64,000 bases of DNA from the NCBI RefSeq assembly GCF_000316035.1, contig NZ_ANHX01000025.1:62001-126000 (forward strand), in the 5' to 3' direction. Shown piece by piece: positions 63,040-64,000 of this stretch. Under the pieces are notes generated by a model that ran no database searches, was not told the origin of the DNA, and saw only the letters and a list, made by a program, of their open reading frames with translations. This DNA is from Paenibacillus sp. PAMC 26794 (lineage in GTDB: Bacteria; Bacillota; Bacilli; Paenibacillales; Paenibacillaceae). Each line of letters begins with the position of its first letter. The first letter of the stretch is position 1. The position numbers and the translations under genes were made by a program.

Positions 63040-63877
63040 GCGCAGCACGCCAGTTCCACACATCTCGAACCAGATCACCAATTCCTACAAATTGAACCTG
63101 ATTTTGCAAACGGGAGACGGATTCACGAATCACTGCGGATGTGTTCATCCCCGAATGACCGACATGACCAATGACAACACAGATATCCTTGTCGATCGCA
63201 CGCTGAGCTGCCAGATCCAATTGCTTGCGAATGTGTTGCTTGGAGTTTTGATCATCCAGGAAAATGTCATTACCTACAGGTGGCATATTTTTGGATATGG
63301 CCAGTTCCCCCACTACGGTGCGAAAGTTCGTACGGCTGTCTACAAAGAAAAGGCCTCTCTCCTTGCATACATCGAGCACAATTGACATGATGCGTTTGTC
63401 CGAAGTAATTTTGGAACCCATATGATTGTTCATGCCAATCGCGTGGGGCACATCATCAATCGCTTTCTCCACGCGTGAGCGGACTTCTTCATCGGTTAGA
63501 TTGGATGTGATTGCACCCGGGCCCAGCCATTCAGGTCGTCCTTTCTTGGGTTCCATGGGCATGTGCACAATCACATCCATCCCTTTTTCATGCGCAGCTA
63601 TCGCATCTTTCTTCGTTGTTGGCAAAAAAGGCATGACCGCTACCGTCAGTTTGACTGGCATCGCCAGGATCTCTGCCGTACCCTTCATGTCATTACCAAC
63701 ATCATCGATGATAATCGCTAAGCGTTTGTGATTCGCTGATGTGGACTCTGAAGCTGCCGGCTCAGCAAAAGCTGTTGCTGCTGTTCCTACAGAAAACATG
63801 TTTACAACACAAAAGATTATAAGCCATCGACATCCTGAACCTAATACATAGCTGCGGCCCATTTTTTTTCGAATCAT
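63014..63877 (-). CDS. Divergent polysaccharide deacetylase (YibQ-like), secreted
   Basis: A 287-residue protein with a signal peptide (IIFCVVNMFSVGTAATAFA) and the divergent polysaccharide deacetylase domain: LAIIIDDVGNDM, LTVAVMPFLPTTKKDAIAAHEKGMDVIVHMPMEP, IGMNNHMGSKITSD, FFVDSRTNF and CVVIGHVGHSG. The motifs replace the classical NodB set but keep the Asp-Asp, His and Asp-Ser-Arg positions. Substrate unknown. The ATG follows GGGGG. It is convergent with the amidase, sharing 26 bases at the 3' ends, so antisense interference is possible. Confidence 0.88.
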   Translation of the reverse strand: MIRKKMGRSYVLGSGCRWLIIFCVVNMFSVGTAATAFAEPAASESTSANHKRLAIIIDDVGNDMKGTAEILAMPVKLTVAVMPFLPTTKKDAIAAHEKGMDVIVHMPMEPKKGRPEWLGPGAITSNLTDEEVRSRVEKAIDDVPHAIGMNNHMGSKITSDKRIMSIVLDVCKERGLFFVDSRTNFRTVVGELAISKNMPPVGNDIFLDDQNSKQHIRKQLDLAAQRAIDKDICVVIGHVGHSGMNTSAVIRESVSRLQNQVQFVGIGDLVRDVWNWRAAPTLPTDNK

Positions 63878-64000
63878 AGATACTGCCCCCTTATTAACTT
63901 GGTGTTCTCATTGTTTGATTCAGACGGAACTTATATGTAAACAAGCGCTTTCCCAATTCATTCTAAAACAGCTGCAATACAAAAAAAGCCTGCAACCATG

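Noticed and set aside
63944-63957. cre-like AACAAGCGCTTTCC upstream of the divergent deacetylase gene
   Set aside because: Only about 10 of 14 consensus positions match, too few to report.
1-64000. tRNA, rRNA, CRISPR arrays, prophage or defence islands
   Set aside because: No cloverleaf-like runs, conserved rRNA stretches, evenly spaced direct repeats, phage structural genes or defence-gene clusters were recognised on reading both strands.

Overview
The window reads as a chromosomal segment of a Paenibacillus-like Firmicute. The reasons are Bacillus-type lineage markers (YwbE, YneQ, YqzE, YqhH-YqhG, HelD), strong GGAGG ribosome binding sites with frequent TTG/GTG starts, lipobox-bearing sugar-binding proteins, and above all three separate cassettes of a YesM/YesN two-component system with an Lpl-type ABC sugar importer. 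No rRNA, tRNA, CRISPR array or prophage was recognised. Genus assignment is inference from gene content; no search was run.

Layout. 1-11 kb: end of an AraC regulator, a secreted lipoprotein, adenine deaminase, HelD, an FMN split-barrel protein, an ArAE-type exporter, an HD hydrolase and an ACT-domain malic enzyme. A possible stand-alone small RNA unit (about 6510-6650) and a 166-bp inverted-repeat element (7316-7481) lie here. 11-22 kb: a galactan-use locus transcribed leftwards, in the order sensor kinase, response regulator, binding protein, two permeases, GH53 galactanase, GH42 beta-galactosidase. 22-30 kb: a second sensor/regulator/permease/permease/binding-protein set without a glycosidase. 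30-39 kb: a transporter, small conserved genes, a CE4 deacetylase, an aldo/keto reductase, a Na+/H+ antiporter, and a divergent MarR/FAD-oxidoreductase pair. 39-49 kb: a third sugar cassette ending in a GH2 beta-mannosidase. 49-55 kb: an OatA-like acyltransferase, a frameshifted IS30-family element, a flavin reductase and a chloramphenicol acetyltransferase with a translation-attenuation leader. 54-61 kb: B12-dependent ribonucleotide reductase with tandem NrdR boxes, a highly structured intergenic element, and yqhH-yqhG. 61-64 kb: a secreted protein, YqzE, a muramoyl-alanine amidase and a divergent polysaccharide deacetylase.

How the genes fit together. In the galactan and mannoside cassettes a membrane kinase and AraC-type regulator probably sense an extracellular glycan, the lipoprotein and permeases import oligosaccharides, and cytoplasmic glycosidases finish degradation. 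The galactanase has no signal peptide, so even the endo-acting step appears intracellular. None of the three cassettes encodes an ATPase, so a shared MsmX-type ATPase elsewhere is implied. CcpA (cre)-like sites sit over the probable promoter regions of the two glycosidase cassettes and before the GH2 gene, and a strong hairpin follows the binding-protein gene in both, suggesting the binding protein is made in excess over the permeases.

The strongest regulatory reads are the cat leader (nine-codon peptide plus a hairpin hiding the cat Shine-Dalgarno sequence), the paired NrdR boxes before nrdJ, and the cre-like sites. The least explained features are the 57385-57507 structured element, the 6510-6650 transcription unit, the 7316-7481 repeat, and the dyad at 36945-36974.
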